DNA from: Astrocystis sublimbata
Lineage: Eukaryota; Ascomycota; Sordariomycetes; Xylariales; Xylariaceae
DNA length: 64,000 bases
NCBI GenBank assembly: GCA_022453515.1
Contig: JAJNNY010000021.1
Span: 124,001 to 188,000 of the forward strand
Direction: 5' to 3'
Position 1 is the first letter of the stretch, and the number at the start of each line of letters is the position of its first letter. The position numbers and the translations under genes are program-made. A model generated the notes under the pieces. The model had not been told where the DNA came from and did no database searches. It saw nothing but the letters and a program-made list of their open reading frames with translations. Shown piece by piece: positions 22,590 through 34,311 of the stretch.

Positions 22590-24311
22590 CTATAACAAAA
22601 AGTCGCTCGTATACGCTACGCTCCTTGAAGTCGAATTCCCCGAGCTAGTCACATTCCCGACTACATTTCCCTGCTCGTCCTCGTACTCAGCCCACGCGCT
22701 CTTGAGCGACCAAATATCTACCGAAACCTGCGCTCCCTCAGGCAATTGAGAAGCCAGATTGAGCGTCGTCAGAGGTTGCGTCGGGTAAAACAGCACCGTT
22801 CCGGTTTGAATCCCACGATCGACGAATACCTCGAAGATACTGCGATCGATGACGGCCTTCATGCTCCACGAAGCGACTCCATTATCAGACCCGTCACTGT
22901 ATATATCGACAATGCTGAACTTGTCTGTGAGGAAGATGTTGTCGAAGCCTCTGATACCGCCCCTGTTGACGAAAAATGCGTTGTCGCCGCCGAAAAAGAA
23001 CCCCGATTGCAACATCTCCCCAGACACCGGGGACGCGAACGATATATTCAACATGGAATCATCATTGAGCTGCGAGGTGTTGATGTTCGTGACGTTGACT
23101 TCTATATACAGCGCTCCGGATTCAACAGATGAATAGTCGAGGGCTACTGTTCCGTCCCCAAATGTCGATGCGTTGAGTCGGCTATCGAGAATCGGTGTCA
23201 AGTCGGGTAGGTCATTGACCATAACCATCCCGATCCTCTTCGCGTTAGTCAGGTAATTGACTCGAGGTGCAGTCATGGCACTACGCCAGCCCTCCACGTT
23301 ACCGGTCGGCACTTTCTGAGCGTACTGCCAATTGGAAGCCCATCCTATATTGACCTGATTCTGATCTCCAGGAATACCAGAGAAGAACTGCGCGGCATAG
23401 TTATCCTTCGCAAAGTCTGTTAGTCTAGTAGCAGCATCCGCGGGTGTGAAGTGCGTTCCGTTGAAGTCGCCATAAAAATACTCCGTCACTGACCCTCCAA
23501 GGGGAGCGCCGGGCTGGATACTGATCGCCAGGACGAACTTGTTGTCGATGATGTTTCCCTTCGCATCCCGCACGGGCATCTGCACAAGGTTGGGACACTC
23601 GTACTGAGCCCCTAGCAGCCCGTGCTGCGTGAAGTTGGACGCGAACGTCCACGTCTTCAAATCTGGACTCGTGAAAATTCCCACAGAAAATTCTTGCGCA
23701 TATGCAATCAGGACAACCCAGTGATCCTCATACCAGAGGACCTTGGGATCTCGAAATTGACTGCTGGTGCTGTTGATAACAGGGTTCGCATCATAGTACT
23801 CGAACGTGTAACCGCCATCGTGCGAGTACGCGATGTTCTGCGTCTGGGGTCCCACGCCGCCGTCTTCATAGTATCGAGCCAGGGTAAACATCGCTACGAC
23901 GCCGTTGTTCTGGTCGGGAAAGAAGCCCGAGGTGTTGTTGACATCGACGACGGCGCTTCCCGTGAACACATAGACAGTCTCCTCCGGCGGGAACAGGGCA
24001 ATGGGTTGGTTCACCCAGTGGTACAGGTCTGTACTTGTCGCATGGCCCCAGTGTTGGTTTCCTGCTACCAGGCCAGTTGGGTTGTACTGACAGTAAAGAT
24101 GCCATGTGCCGTTGGCGTCCACGAACATGCCATTGGGATCATTCATGAACCCCTGAGGGGGTGAGTAGTGAACCTGGGGTCTCAGGGCGCCGGTATAAGT
24201 TCCGGGTACTGGCGTCCCAGTTGGAACAGCTGGATTGACATAGGTACTGGATTGAGCTGCAATGGCCACGCTCCAGAGAGCGATGCCCGCAAGATAGTGA
24301 AGGCACAACAT
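22590..24311 (-). CDS. secreted GH32 invertase / fructan hydrolase
   Basis: A single exon of 573 aa. A signal peptide (MLCLHYLAGIALWSVAIAA) is followed by the five-bladed GH32 domain and a C-terminal beta-sandwich. The three catalytic signatures are complete: FMNDPNG with nucleophile Asp58, FRDP with Asp188 as transition-state stabiliser, and ECPNL with acid/base Glu238. VFTGSAVVD replaces the commoner VFSGSAVVD. Family members hydrolyse sucrose, inulin or levan outside the cell. The many N-x-S/T sites fit a secreted glycoprotein. Substrate choice between sucrose and longer fructans is not resolvable here. A TATA-like element lies about 80 bp upstream. Confidence 0.96.
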   Translation of the reverse strand: MLCLHYLAGIALWSVAIAAQSSTYVNPAVPTGTPVPGTYTGALRPQVHYSPPQGFMNDPNGMFVDANGTWHLYCQYNPTGLVAGNQHWGHATSTDLYHWVNQPIALFPPEETVYVFTGSAVVDVNNTSGFFPDQNNGVVAMFTLARYYEDGGVGPQTQNIAYSHDGGYTFEYYDANPVINSTSSQFRDPKVLWYEDHWVVLIAYAQEFSVGIFTSPDLKTWTFASNFTQHGLLGAQYECPNLVQMPVRDAKGNIIDNKFVLAISIQPGAPLGGSVTEYFYGDFNGTHFTPADAATRLTDFAKDNYAAQFFSGIPGDQNQVNIGWASNWQYAQKVPTGNVEGWRSAMTAPRVNYLTNAKRIGMVMVNDLPDLTPILDSRLNASTFGDGTVALDYSSVESGALYIEVNVTNINTSQLNDDSMLNISFASPVSGEMLQSGFFFGGDNAFFVNRGGIRGFDNIFLTDKFSIVDIYSDGSDNGVASWSMKAVIDRSIFEVFVDRGIQTGTVLFYPTQPLTTLNLASQLPEGAQVSVDIWSLKSAWAEYEDEQGNVVGNVTSSGNSTSRSVAYTSDFLL

Positions 24312-24391
24312 GTTTACTCTCTCAATCTGGACGTGTACTCGAGAACACAGTCAACGAACAGACCAGACTTAACATCGCTTTAAGCTCTTTG

Positions 24392-24398
24392 TTATATA
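24392..24398 (-). promoter_or_regulatory. TATA-like element of the GH32 gene
   Basis: TATATAA on the minus strand lies 81-87 bp before the GH32 start codon, a usual distance for a TATA-type fungal promoter. Confidence 0.4.
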
Positions 24399-26900
24399 GC
24401 ACAGATCTCTTCACATCTTGGCAATCAATTGTCATATCATATAACTACTATCTCCCAATGCAGGAAAGCCTCCACTTAGTCGAAAAGTGATGATGCCATC
24501 TCATAGAACAAAGAGCGCCTTAGCCGAGATTAGGGACATCATGTACCATAGAAATGTACTGGCACAGAACTCCGCAAACTCCGCTCAAAATGTAACTACC
24601 CTTCTTGTAAGCTGAGCATCTTATACCATGCTGCTTATAGTGGTACGGGTCCTAGTCAGATGTCTGCAGACTATGGGGCATTTGCTATTGACTAGCTGGC
24701 GGACTAATTCACCAATGACAGAGATTCCAAGTCGTCGGGCTCCCCACGTGTTTAAGGTACTCGAGACAACATGCAATTGACTCACCGTCTAGAGATTCAT
24801 GTCTTAGATGGTTATAGATCTGGCGTATCTAGATTAGCGATGCGAGGAACTCGCAAGCTGCCAAGCCTCAATAGGTCGTGTTGTCTCTACCATTCTTGAG
24901 GGGAAATATCATCGTCTGACCCGCTTCGATAATTTCAGAGACAGATCATACAGACCATGTAGGTTACAGCCAGAATAAAAGAACCCAAATAATTGAAGGC
25001 TTGGGAACCTCGTGTTGGCACTAAACTAACGCTAAACTAGCTCCGCGCTCACGATCCCCAACCTCTTCGGCCCTATCTCAACTTCGTGTGGAGAATGCGC
25101 GGGGCCTAAGCGTCAGGGGTGAGGGGTTAGCATGGGGCACCTAGTATGAGAACATTCAGGGACCGATTGTTGCAACTCATAAAGAATTCAACATTAGCAT
25201 TTGCATATCTCTTTGTTATTTTTGACATTAATTCGTCGTCGATTATGCCTGAAATAGTATATGTGCTTATTGCGTGTGCATAAGATGGTGATCTCTGATG
25301 AATAAGTCTTGAAGCCTTGACTCGAAAGCTGTGTGGAAATTGGTGTGTTGTATTATATTCGGGGACAATGTAAACACTGCAGGTATTTAGAAGTGAATTG
25401 TTTTTGTGGTTACGCAGTCAAATAGTATCGAAAATAGACATTGAGAACTCATGTCTCAATTTGTCATTCGAATACCCTAGGTAAGCAGTTCTTGACAAGA
25501 ACCCCGCCGCGGCGGCAAAACCAATGGCGAGTATTCTATAGGCCAAAAGAGGTATAACCCGACGAACAGCTCCGGGACTCCGATGCCAAGCCCAAGCCAG
25601 TCATATGAGTGTGATGGCCGTGCCGGCCGTTGCCCCGTTATTCCGCAGAACGGCTTGTCGTTGGTGATGGAGAATGTCTCGAAGGCTCTGAGCCGAGTAG
25701 ACGGCACGTGAAACAAAACATGCTATCGATCACAATTGAGCAGTCACAACAGTGGGGAAAGGCACCTTCCCGTGTCAACGTGAGCGTTGAACCTAGGACT
25801 TTCCCTCTTTACCAGTACATCCACATGCCCGTGTACACGGGACAAGCGTCGTCTATAGTTCCTGGAAGAATCTGAGGTAGTATGACGGATGAGGACATTG
25901 TTGCCTCATCTATCATGTGAGTATTTAGGACTTTGAAGAGGGTCGATTGAATGTTGCAAGCCGTGACTTTCAGTTCATAGATTGAGTTCTCAGGTTGGCA
26001 AGAAACTCATGATTGTACGTTGGGGAGGGTGCTACAAAACCAAGCATGCCAATTCATCCTGATATTGTCTCGATTCTTCCAGATACGTAAACTCAAAAAG
26101 CCTTTAATGACACTCGCGAAGCAAAGCAATAAACATGTCACGGAACTATGTAGCAACTGATAAGGGGGCCATATGTTGGTGAATTATGAGCTAGCACATG
26201 CATGTGCTGCCAGTGGTTTATAGCTCATTGTACTTAGGCTTGAGCGACCATCCTGGAGTGTACAGATGTACTTTCGTCTACGGAAGAGGATGCCTTACAA
26301 ATTAGGCAGGCCAATAACTATGAACACCAAAGGGGGAGAAGTAACGAGATGTATTTGATAGCCAACAGTAACATCTCCCGTTTACTACAGCATCATTCTT
26401 AATCGGTCGCTTCGTCGCTTCACAGGTACACCAAAGTGTCAATCACGGGATTGGCATTAGTCAAAGTGTCACTACTAATGCCCGGACATGTTCATGAAGG
26501 TAAAGCAACGGAGTGAAGGGTAAGCAAGTTTTGAATAGCTGTCGGAAGATCGGATGTACCGGGGAGGACCTAGCCCCTATTCCGCCCTTTGGAGAACACT
26601 ACTCCTGTGTGTCGCAATGGCGTCACCTTCCTAAATCAATTTGGTCCCTGCATTTCCTCTGCCGTAAACATGATATGTAAGAACATATTGACCAAGATTT
26701 CAGCAAGTGCATCACTTCCGACAGTTACGTTTGATCGACTTTCGTGTCAATGTCAATCACCTGCAATGACGCAGGCGGGACCTAAATGCGACATCGTGAG
26801 CGATAGTCCATGATCGACAGAAACGGCATCACTCAAAAGAGGTTGTTGTGAGAACAATGATGAATGATGTAAGTTTAATCAGTCAACCACGTCAATTGAA

Positions 26901-26940
26901 GATTGTCAGACAGATTGTCAGACAGATTGTCAGATAGATA
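26901..26940. repeat. 12-bp tandem repeat, about three copies
   Basis: The unit GATTGTCAGACA is repeated three times, the last copy slightly altered, followed by further GATAG. It lies in intergenic DNA. Confidence 0.9.
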
Positions 26941-27218
26941 GTAGTGGTGTACCGCCTACCAGTAATCACCGTCCCCCCGTGCTCTCCGTCATCAGCATCG
27001 TCATTAGCCAGGTATATCAACCGACCGACCAACCAACCGTTTGTTTGATACAACCCATGTAGGTATATCCCTCTTATATAGATAATTCAACCCAGAACGC
27101 CAAGAAAATCAACGTCAAATGGCACCCCGGCCGCCATCACCGATACCCCCACCACCACCACCACCACGACTACCCTTACCCTAGCACTGCTCGCTGGGCC
27201 TATCAGGTAAGCAATCAC

Positions 27219-29006
27219 TTACAGGGAGGGGTCCCGCCGCGAGATGTACACCTCCAATCCCTCCTGCACGACGAAGAAGGTCGCCTTGGCCTTGAGCTCG
27301 CCCGTCGGGTTGACGAGTGCGAAGTCGAAGTCGCGCAGCAGCCGGGGACAGACCTTGTTGATCTCGAGAAGGGCGAGGTTGCGACCTATGCACACGTGGG
27401 CGCCGCCGCCAAACTGTGATATTTGTTAGTAAAGATTGCGTATTGAGAAAAGGGACAAGAAAGATGAAAAAATTGAGTTAATAGTAGATAGCTTACCTGA
27501 CACATATACCGTTCCATCACTCGCGCATTCTCCTCATCCTCCAGCCATCTTTCAGGTCGGAAAAAGTCCGCATCGGACCCGAAGATGCCCCGATCGCGAT
27601 GTAGCACCCAGCCATTGACGGCAAGTCTTGTGCCGGCCGGGTAGTGACGGCCATCGATCTCGACACCGTCTGGCGAGGGAGCGTACCGCGTGATGTTAAG
27701 CCCCACGGCAGGTCGCACGCGCATGGCTTCTTTCAGACACGCCTGGAAGTAAGGTAGGTTTTGCGACTGCGTCCACTCGATGTTGCCCGTGGGCGGGATA
27801 GTGCCGTCGGCTACAGCGGCGTCCATCTCAGCTTTTAGTGTTGAGTATACACGCGGCGCGGTAAGCGTGAGCCAGAAGAAGGATTGCATTGTTGAGGCTG
27901 TTGAATCGGAGCCGGCAAAGCTGTTTGAGGAGTTGGTTAGTCATGGATATAATGATATAATTTTAGAACATGATAACTCACATTGCACCATGTGCCACAG
28001 CGAAGATATCCCCCTCGTGGAATTTTTGAGGATCCTTCAAGTGGCCCTTGATAAGACTTGCCATGAGGTCCTCTCTTCCATCGCTGCCAGCACCTTTGCC
28101 CTCCCTCTCGACATCAAATGGCCGGCGCTTTGCCATCTCCTCTTTAGCGATACGTGTGATGAGGTTGTTACCGGGGTCTAAAGCCGGAATGAGCTTGCAG
28201 ATGGGATTTCTCCTCAAGAAGACATCAAGCTCAGGTACCTGGCCGATGATGCCATTGTACTTCTGGCTGTTGTCGATGGTGCGGATCGCATTCTCCTTAT
28301 CCATACCCGCGGCCAGGAAACCGAAAGATCGCCCAAAGGCTACCTCGCCGAGGACGTCAAAGGCGAAGTAGTGCAGCCAGTTACCCAGGTCCAAAGACGC
28401 CTGCGGCTTATTGCTGCTCTTCTCTGTCGCGGCAGAATCGGTGCAGAATGCGCTCATCTGCGCCACGAGGAACTCGATTGTGTCGTCGATGAACGGGCTG
28501 AGCTGCTTCATGGCGGCCATCGAGTACGGCACGTTGGCGACCTTCTTCTTCATGGCGTGCACCTCCTCGCGGATCTCAGTGAAGATATCCGGGTTCTCCG
28601 GGGGCGGGAACACCGTGTAGAAATCCGTCTTGTAGAACCGCTTTCCGGCCGAGAGGAGGTTGCGGGCGACGTGAGGCGAGGCGAAGGAAACCTCGTTGGG
28701 CGCGATACGGACGACAGGGCCGTACTTCTTGTGAAGATTGATGTGCTCCCATTGTGAGTTCTCGGACATGGCGGACTTCACTTTCCATAATCGCGAGCAT
28801 GAGGCGAGGAAGGGACCGGGTATGGAGCGCAATGGTGAAGCATAACGCTTGTAGACCATCCGGCTGACGATGAAGACGGGGAACAGTATGGCCCAATATG
28901 TGCAGACAAATACGATGGCAAAGTTTAAGAACATGCGCACCGGCGAGATGGTGCCCTCTGCGGACACCAACAGCTTGCCATCGTGATCCGAATCCATTTG
29001 GTGCAT
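27219..29006 (-). CDS. cytochrome P450 monooxygenase (pisatin demethylase-like)
   Basis: Three exons: 29006-27982, 27920-27497 and 27413-27219 (547 aa; introns 61 and 83 nt). One N-terminal membrane anchor (about residues 25-48) is followed by the proline hinge SIPGPF. The I-helix oxygen-binding motif is AGSDST (344-349), ExxR is Glu406-Arg409, the PERF-like motif is FFRPERW, and the heme loop is FGGGAHVCIG with Cys491 as the iron ligand; the second splice restores this loop exactly. It needs NADPH-P450 reductase in the ER. Overall pattern resembles the pisatin-demethylase-like group of fungal P450s, but the substrate is unknown. No pathway neighbours are adjacent. Confidence 0.95.
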
Positions 29007-30365
29007 GTCCTAGAGTTAATGATATGTGACCAAATATCAATCGAGGAAGTATGGCAAGCTTCTTTCAAGGCGTATTGGTGGTTGGTGATATTAAGAATAG
29101 GCCAAAATTGATGTAAATAAAGATACGACAATTCCTGTTGAAGGATGAAGAAGGACGATCAATAAATAGAGATCATCACAGCTTCATCCATGATTTTCGA
29201 AATGCCCCAGGCGTGCTGTTGAAGCATATACTGTCTACTTCGAAGCGTGTAAGTGCTCAACAGTTGGCGGGCCCAATGTCAACAGAGTCACAATGAGGAA
29301 AAACGGCATTGCGGCGGACCAGAACCAGATCAAGGGTTGCACGCAATATAAAATATATGAATTGCCCAGGCCATCTCGCCCGTACCTACAGCTAGATAGA
29401 TCGGCATGCCGGCAAGATGCCGTTGTGAGGTGAGCCCCCTTTGCGTGTTTGAAGTCCTACGCCCGAGTATGCATACAGCTTATTTGGCGATTATCTAAGG
29501 CCGCGCTGAGTGCCGCACCGGCCAATCAGCGAACTGCCGATTCCAGTTGGCGACTGAAGCGAGAGGTAGGCGTGGTTTTAGCAGAGCGGGATGTGGATCG
29601 TTGTGGAGGGCCCGCCGCAAACTGTCTGGAGGCTTGCTTGGCTTGAGCGAAAAAATGTGGCGGGGACACTTCCTGATTGCGGGGAACCAGGTTCAACAGA
29701 GCGCTGTGAGTATAGTTGCGAGTCCGTCGAGGTCTGTGACAAGTCTGTGACGACGCAGAGAAGGGCATGGCGTTCCGATGCCATCTCCCGTGCGAGCCAA
29801 GCCAACATCTGATCGGCAGTATGGCGATCTCCAAAACCCACTGCGGTGGCATGAAATCAATGCCAGTCTGGCTGTTCTTACGAGACTAGAGCATTGGTAA
29901 GATCTTATTATTCTGTACGTTGTCGCAGTCAGTAAAGCTTGGCAATGGTGACAAGGGTATTAGTAGCACAAGCGGTGTGTTCAGCCCAATGGTAGCTGTC
30001 CAGGCCTATAGTCTCTCGTAATATTCCTGATTTAGAGATCCGATCACCTGGTTTACTCAGCTTTTCTAGCGTAGCAGTATGGACGGACCATTTATTGCCC
30101 ACGACAGGTGAATGGCACCGCACTCCCTGCACATACACGTGCGAGGATGGACCGTTACATCGACAGCGTTGGTGAGAGGCTAGGAACAATGATTGGGTCG
30201 CAAATTCTATTTGAATTGGTTATACCTACTGCGAAGTGTGGCGTATTATTCATATCCCTGGTATCTTATCTGACGCCGAAACAAAAAAGGCATGTGGGGA
30301 GCATATAGTCCCAGCCGCGAAACACGAAACGCCGCATCACCCACAATGAGACGCCGGGTGGTCCT
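29007..30365. other. intergenic between P450 and SGT1 genes
   Basis: It holds the P450 promoter and the SGT1 3' flank. Overlapping frames near 29449-29852 on both strands are mutually exclusive shadows with no domain; none is called. Confidence 0.5.
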
Positions 30366-32028
30366 CTACCACTTCTTGACCTCTGTGCCATTTGGGGGTT
30401 GAGTCTCATAAGACTTTCTCTTGGCATCGCTCCAACTAGTACTGAGAGCTGTGCCATTACTCTCGACGAAGCTCTTCATCATTGCTCGCTTGGTATCTTC
30501 GTCGGCATCCTTGTAAATCTGCTGGAAGAAGCTGTTGACGTCTTTCTTTGAGACATCCTCTTCATCTTCGTCGTCATCGATGCTGTCCCAATTGATCGGG
30601 CCCTTTCGGGAAGAAGTAGGGTATACGGATGTAGAGCCGCTGCTCATCGTTGTTGACATATCTTGGTCTAAAACGGAAGTCGCCGTCTCTGCAGGTTTAT
30701 CGATCATAGGCACATCAGCATCAGGTGCACTCAATAAACCAGACCTTTCAAGTAACTTGGACTGCAGCTTGCCGAGAAGAACAGCGTACCAAGCCGAGGG
30801 ATCGCTGTCAAAATCCGGGAGTTCGAGTTCCTTAGGATCCTCGTAACTAGGCGAAATTAGCGAATTGCGGCAAGTTAAGGGGAGTAGATATGACCTACCC
30901 TAGAGTCATCACGAAACCGATGAATCGACTGGCGAAAGTACCCTGGCTAGGGCTGATAGACAGATTGTCCACGATCTCTGCATCATCGCAGCGCAGAGCT
31001 GGCCACTTTCCCGCCGTCTTCTTTTGCAGGATCAATTCGATTTTCATCGACTTCACGTTATATTTGGTGGCTTGAGGGTTGATTTCACCATGGAGCATGA
31101 GGACCATAGCACCACTATAGGTGCCGAGCGAAGCACCCTCGGCTGGGGTGATCTTGATAGCTTGGGTCATGGAGTTCACAGCAACCTGTGCTGGTGTCAG
31201 GTTTTTCAGGAAGAGATCGACAGTCAGACTAGTGTCGGTCTGGTAGAAACTGCATCGAATCTTCTGCTGCGTGTACACCTCGTGGTATTGGGCCCAGATC
31301 TTCTCCCAAGCGCCATGACCAGATGTAGAGCTTGCGACGTTAGTAGTGCTGACGTTCTCGCTGCCAACGTCGGTCACCTCGACAGTAGAGGGCGGAGTCG
31401 GTGGGGGAAGTCCCTTAATGACAGAAGGAACCGGGTATTTTTCTACGAGATGCGGTTTTCGACCATCGGCACCCACGGGGAGCTTCTCCATCTGGGTCAA
31501 GGCTTGAAGGCGCCAGCTTAAGGCCTGGTTCTTCAAGCGGGTCTCTGCGGTTTGGCGGGTCGCTTCGGCCAAGTTGTTTTCGCGGCTAGCTTTGAACAAG
31601 GGTTTGCCATCTGTCGATATCTTGTCTTGCAAGTCTTTTGCGCGTACCGCATAGTCGCCATTACTGTCTACCTGGTGCTGCTGACCGTCGTCCTCCATTG
31701 CTTTGGCACCATCAATTAGGCGGGTAGCCCAGAAGGCGCATATATCGGCATCTGCAAACCTTCCCATGCGGAACAAGGTGATGGCACGTCGGAGCTGAGC
31801 CTCAGCCATATGTTGGCGGTTGGCGCGGTCGAAGGAGATGTGCAGGGCGCTCTCAGCATCCTGGAGGGCAAGGTCAAACTGGCTGGTGCGCAGGTACGCC
31901 TTGGAGCGCTCGATATGCCAAAGAGGAGCAGCTCGTTCGTCGAGAGCTTCTGTGAGCTTCTGGATGCCCTCTGCGTACTTTCCGGCCTTGACTGCCGCCA
32001 CGCCGTCGTCGGCCAAGCTAGCTGCCAT
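30366..32028 (-). CDS. SGT1: SGT1-type HSP90 co-chaperone
   Basis: Two exons, 32028-30899 and 30846-30366 (536 aa; intron 52 nt). Domain order is that of SGT1: TPR repeats (about 1-120, MAASLADDGVAAVKAGKY start), a variable linker, the CS domain (about 250-345, KIRCSFYQTDTSLTVDLF and the AGKWPAL end), and the C-terminal SGS domain with INWDSIDDDEDEED, FFQQIYKDADEDTKRAMMKS and a final KKW. SGT1 links HSP90 to SCF ubiquitin ligases, kinetochore assembly and cAMP signalling in yeast, and to NLR stability in plants. All three domains are intact. Confidence 0.97.
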
Positions 32029-32800
32029 GATGGGTAAGACGTATATCTAGCTCGAGAGGTTTTGATACTCTTGATAGACTGGAAGGACAATAATGGGAGT
32101 AGATGTGTATCTCGTCCACTGTGTTTGGTGTAAGGGAGCAAGTGTGTATAAAGTGGTGGTGCTGGTGTGTAAGCTTTAAATACCTAGGTCAGTAGGCGGG
32201 GTCGTCTGCAGGACAGGAGCCTAAGGCTGGCAAAGTCTATTTGGCAATGGAAGCTGCAGTGGGGGTAGACGATGGAAAGTCAAAGAAGAGACGAGTACGA
32301 GTGCAGTTGATTCAAGCATTCGTGTTGTTGCAGGTGCCTTCAAGGTAGATGTATGTATACACTTTTAGGTAATTACCTCCCATGGAAGGTTGTGAGAGCC
32401 TTCCTGCGTTCACTTTTCTGGTGCTTGGTGGCGGGCAGTAGCCGCAGATCTGCCCACTTACCCAAATGGGTATAGCGGGGCTACCTCAGCGAGGGGAGCT
32501 TAACCCCCACCACCAAACTACTAAGTACATAGGTACATACCTATTCAGGTTCAAACAGATGGTCTACTTGTTAAAACTATAAATCGAAAATGATTAATAT
32601 AGCTGCTTCATTCAGACTTCACAAAGACTACCTAGTGTTGTATTGACTATCCCCAAAGTGTGCTGTAATATAGTACTTCGAAACTCTGCCCAGTTCTAGA
32701 CGAAGGCACGGAAGGCGTGGACAGACTCGAGTAGCTGAAGCTCTGTAAGACACACACGATATTGATCTTCGATATGGAGGTGGAACATTGGGAGTGCCAT
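32029..32800. other. SGT1 promoter region
   Basis: No gene recognised. It contains an ACCTAGGT palindrome at 32182-32189 and a TAGGTACATACC-like patch near 32530. Confidence 0.5.
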
Positions 32801-33605
32801 CTATTCCTCGTCATCGTACCAGACTTGGCTTTTACCGATAGCTTGAACAGACTTGATGTAGCCGAGTTCTACATCGCTACAGAATTTGGCAGCCCTGACA
32901 AAGAAGAGACAGGTCCGCTTTGCACAGCCCTGGGTTGAAGCCCACCAGCGTCCGGATAGGGCCATAGAACCACAAGTGCTGTTACACTTAAGTGGTGGAC
33001 TTTCCGGCCCAGTAGTAGTGGGCCGGGATGGCTGAACTTTTCTATTGCGCAGCTGAATACGCCGGCGAATGCGTCGATCTTCTGCGAGTATACTCGGCGC
33101 AATCTTGCAAGTCGTATAATGTGGTTCATAGGCGTGTTGGTACAAGCTGTCGTCCTCGCCGTCGTCAAATTCGTCTTCGTTGTAGTGGTAGTCATCATAA
33201 TCATCCCGTCTCGGGTACATATAGAAGCATCTACACCACTGGTCCCAAGCTTCATAGTCATCAGCTATTGGGGGGGGCGGCCCTGAACAAATCCACCAGG
33301 TCCCATGCGTTGATAGAGACCACTAAAGCATCGATAAGGCCGAATGGGTACGCATGTTCCAACGTGACTGACGACAATCGCATTGCCCGCGCCACATAGA
33401 CACGGAGTGTACGCTTCAATGCTGATCTGATGTCTTGTCGGCTCTTGATATCGTGCTTTCGTTGATAAACCAGGGTTCTGAATATGCGCCATAGTTTACG
33501 ATCGAGTTTGTTTAGCTTGACTTCAGCTATTCGAGATCGTGCCGAATCGTCGGACAGGCCGGCATTTGGCTGCATATCGAGAGTGTCGACACGAAGCCCG
33601 CCCAT
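32801..33605 (-). CDS. orphan gene with unresolved frame junction
   Basis: Two minus-strand frames abut. The upstream part starts at ATG 33605 and is basic and helical (LNKLDRKLWRIFRTLVYQRK); it ends shortly after INAWDLVDLFRAAPP in a run of eight C. The downstream part, in another frame, ends at 32801 and begins with acidic, Asp/Tyr-rich sequence (YPRRDDYDDYHYNEDEFDD). Two readings join them. A one-base shift at the C8 run (33270-33277) would give a continuous frame. Alternatively a 58-nt intron (33239-33296, weak donor GTGGAT, acceptor CCAG, branch-like CTGATG) keeps frame and gives 248 aa. I do not recognise the family. Confidence 0.5.
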
Positions 33606-34311
33606 CTCCGTTCTGTTTTCGATAAGTACTGAGGTAGATTGCTAAGTGTATGAAGTGGTTGCCCGCTTGGTTCGGTTTTGTGACAAACGAGTTTCGCTGG
33701 GTGAGTTGAGAGATAAGACACGAGAAGTGAGGAGCTGTCGAAAACCATACAGGGACTAGAGGGATTTATACATAATTATTGGTGCCATCCTCGGCATAAC
33801 ACTTGTGAGGACATCATACGCACGCTTGCCGCAAGTGTCAACTTTCATAAGTAACCATCGTGCTCATTTAAAGTTCGGAGAGACCTAGCAAGCGATCGTG
33901 AAGCAAAAATCACTCAATCCAGCAAGGTACCTTCTAGCCAGCCTTTAAGTTTAGTTCTGCCGAACATCACGTAGGTGAGCCCAGCCTACTTAGCGTATGG
34001 GACTCGCCCTACACCTATAAGTTTATTTGAGTTTAGAACACGTCTTGAAATGTTGGACAATCAAGTGGAGATAGCAGGCCTGATGCCCACATGCCTGGCG
34101 CAGGTTCCAAAATGAGTCATCATTTTTTTCATGCAAGATATGGTATTATGGTATTAAGGTAAGATAGTACTTGTCTAGGTCTATTTGTCTCATTGTCTCG
34201 TGCCCATTTTTAGGTACCTATATATCGTGGGTACCCGGTCGTAGTTCTAGTGTGAGCTACCTGCCTGTGATGCCGTGTCATGCACCGCAAAGTCCGAGCC
34301 TTCAACTTTGC
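33606..34311. other. intergenic between orphan gene and ERG7
   Basis: It contains the orphan gene's promoter and the ERG7 3' flank. No feature was recognised. Confidence 0.55.

Larger units (their letters stand above)
24312..27218. other. 2.9-kb gene-poor region
   Basis: It contains the GH32 promoter and the 3' flank of the first P450 gene. No supported gene. A short tandem repeat is at 26901-26940 and a CCA/CAC run at about 27150-27172. A small frame at 26589-26813 has no recognisable feature. Confidence 0.5.

Noticed and set aside
23622..24164. 180-codon plus-strand frame
   Set aside because: It lies antisense to the GH32 gene, which has all three catalytic motifs.
27150..27218. Extra terminal exon of the first P450 beyond the TAA at 27219
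   Set aside because: A GTAAGT overlaps the stop codon, but the continuation would encode only Val/Gly-rich sequence from a CAC repeat, and the protein already has normal length.
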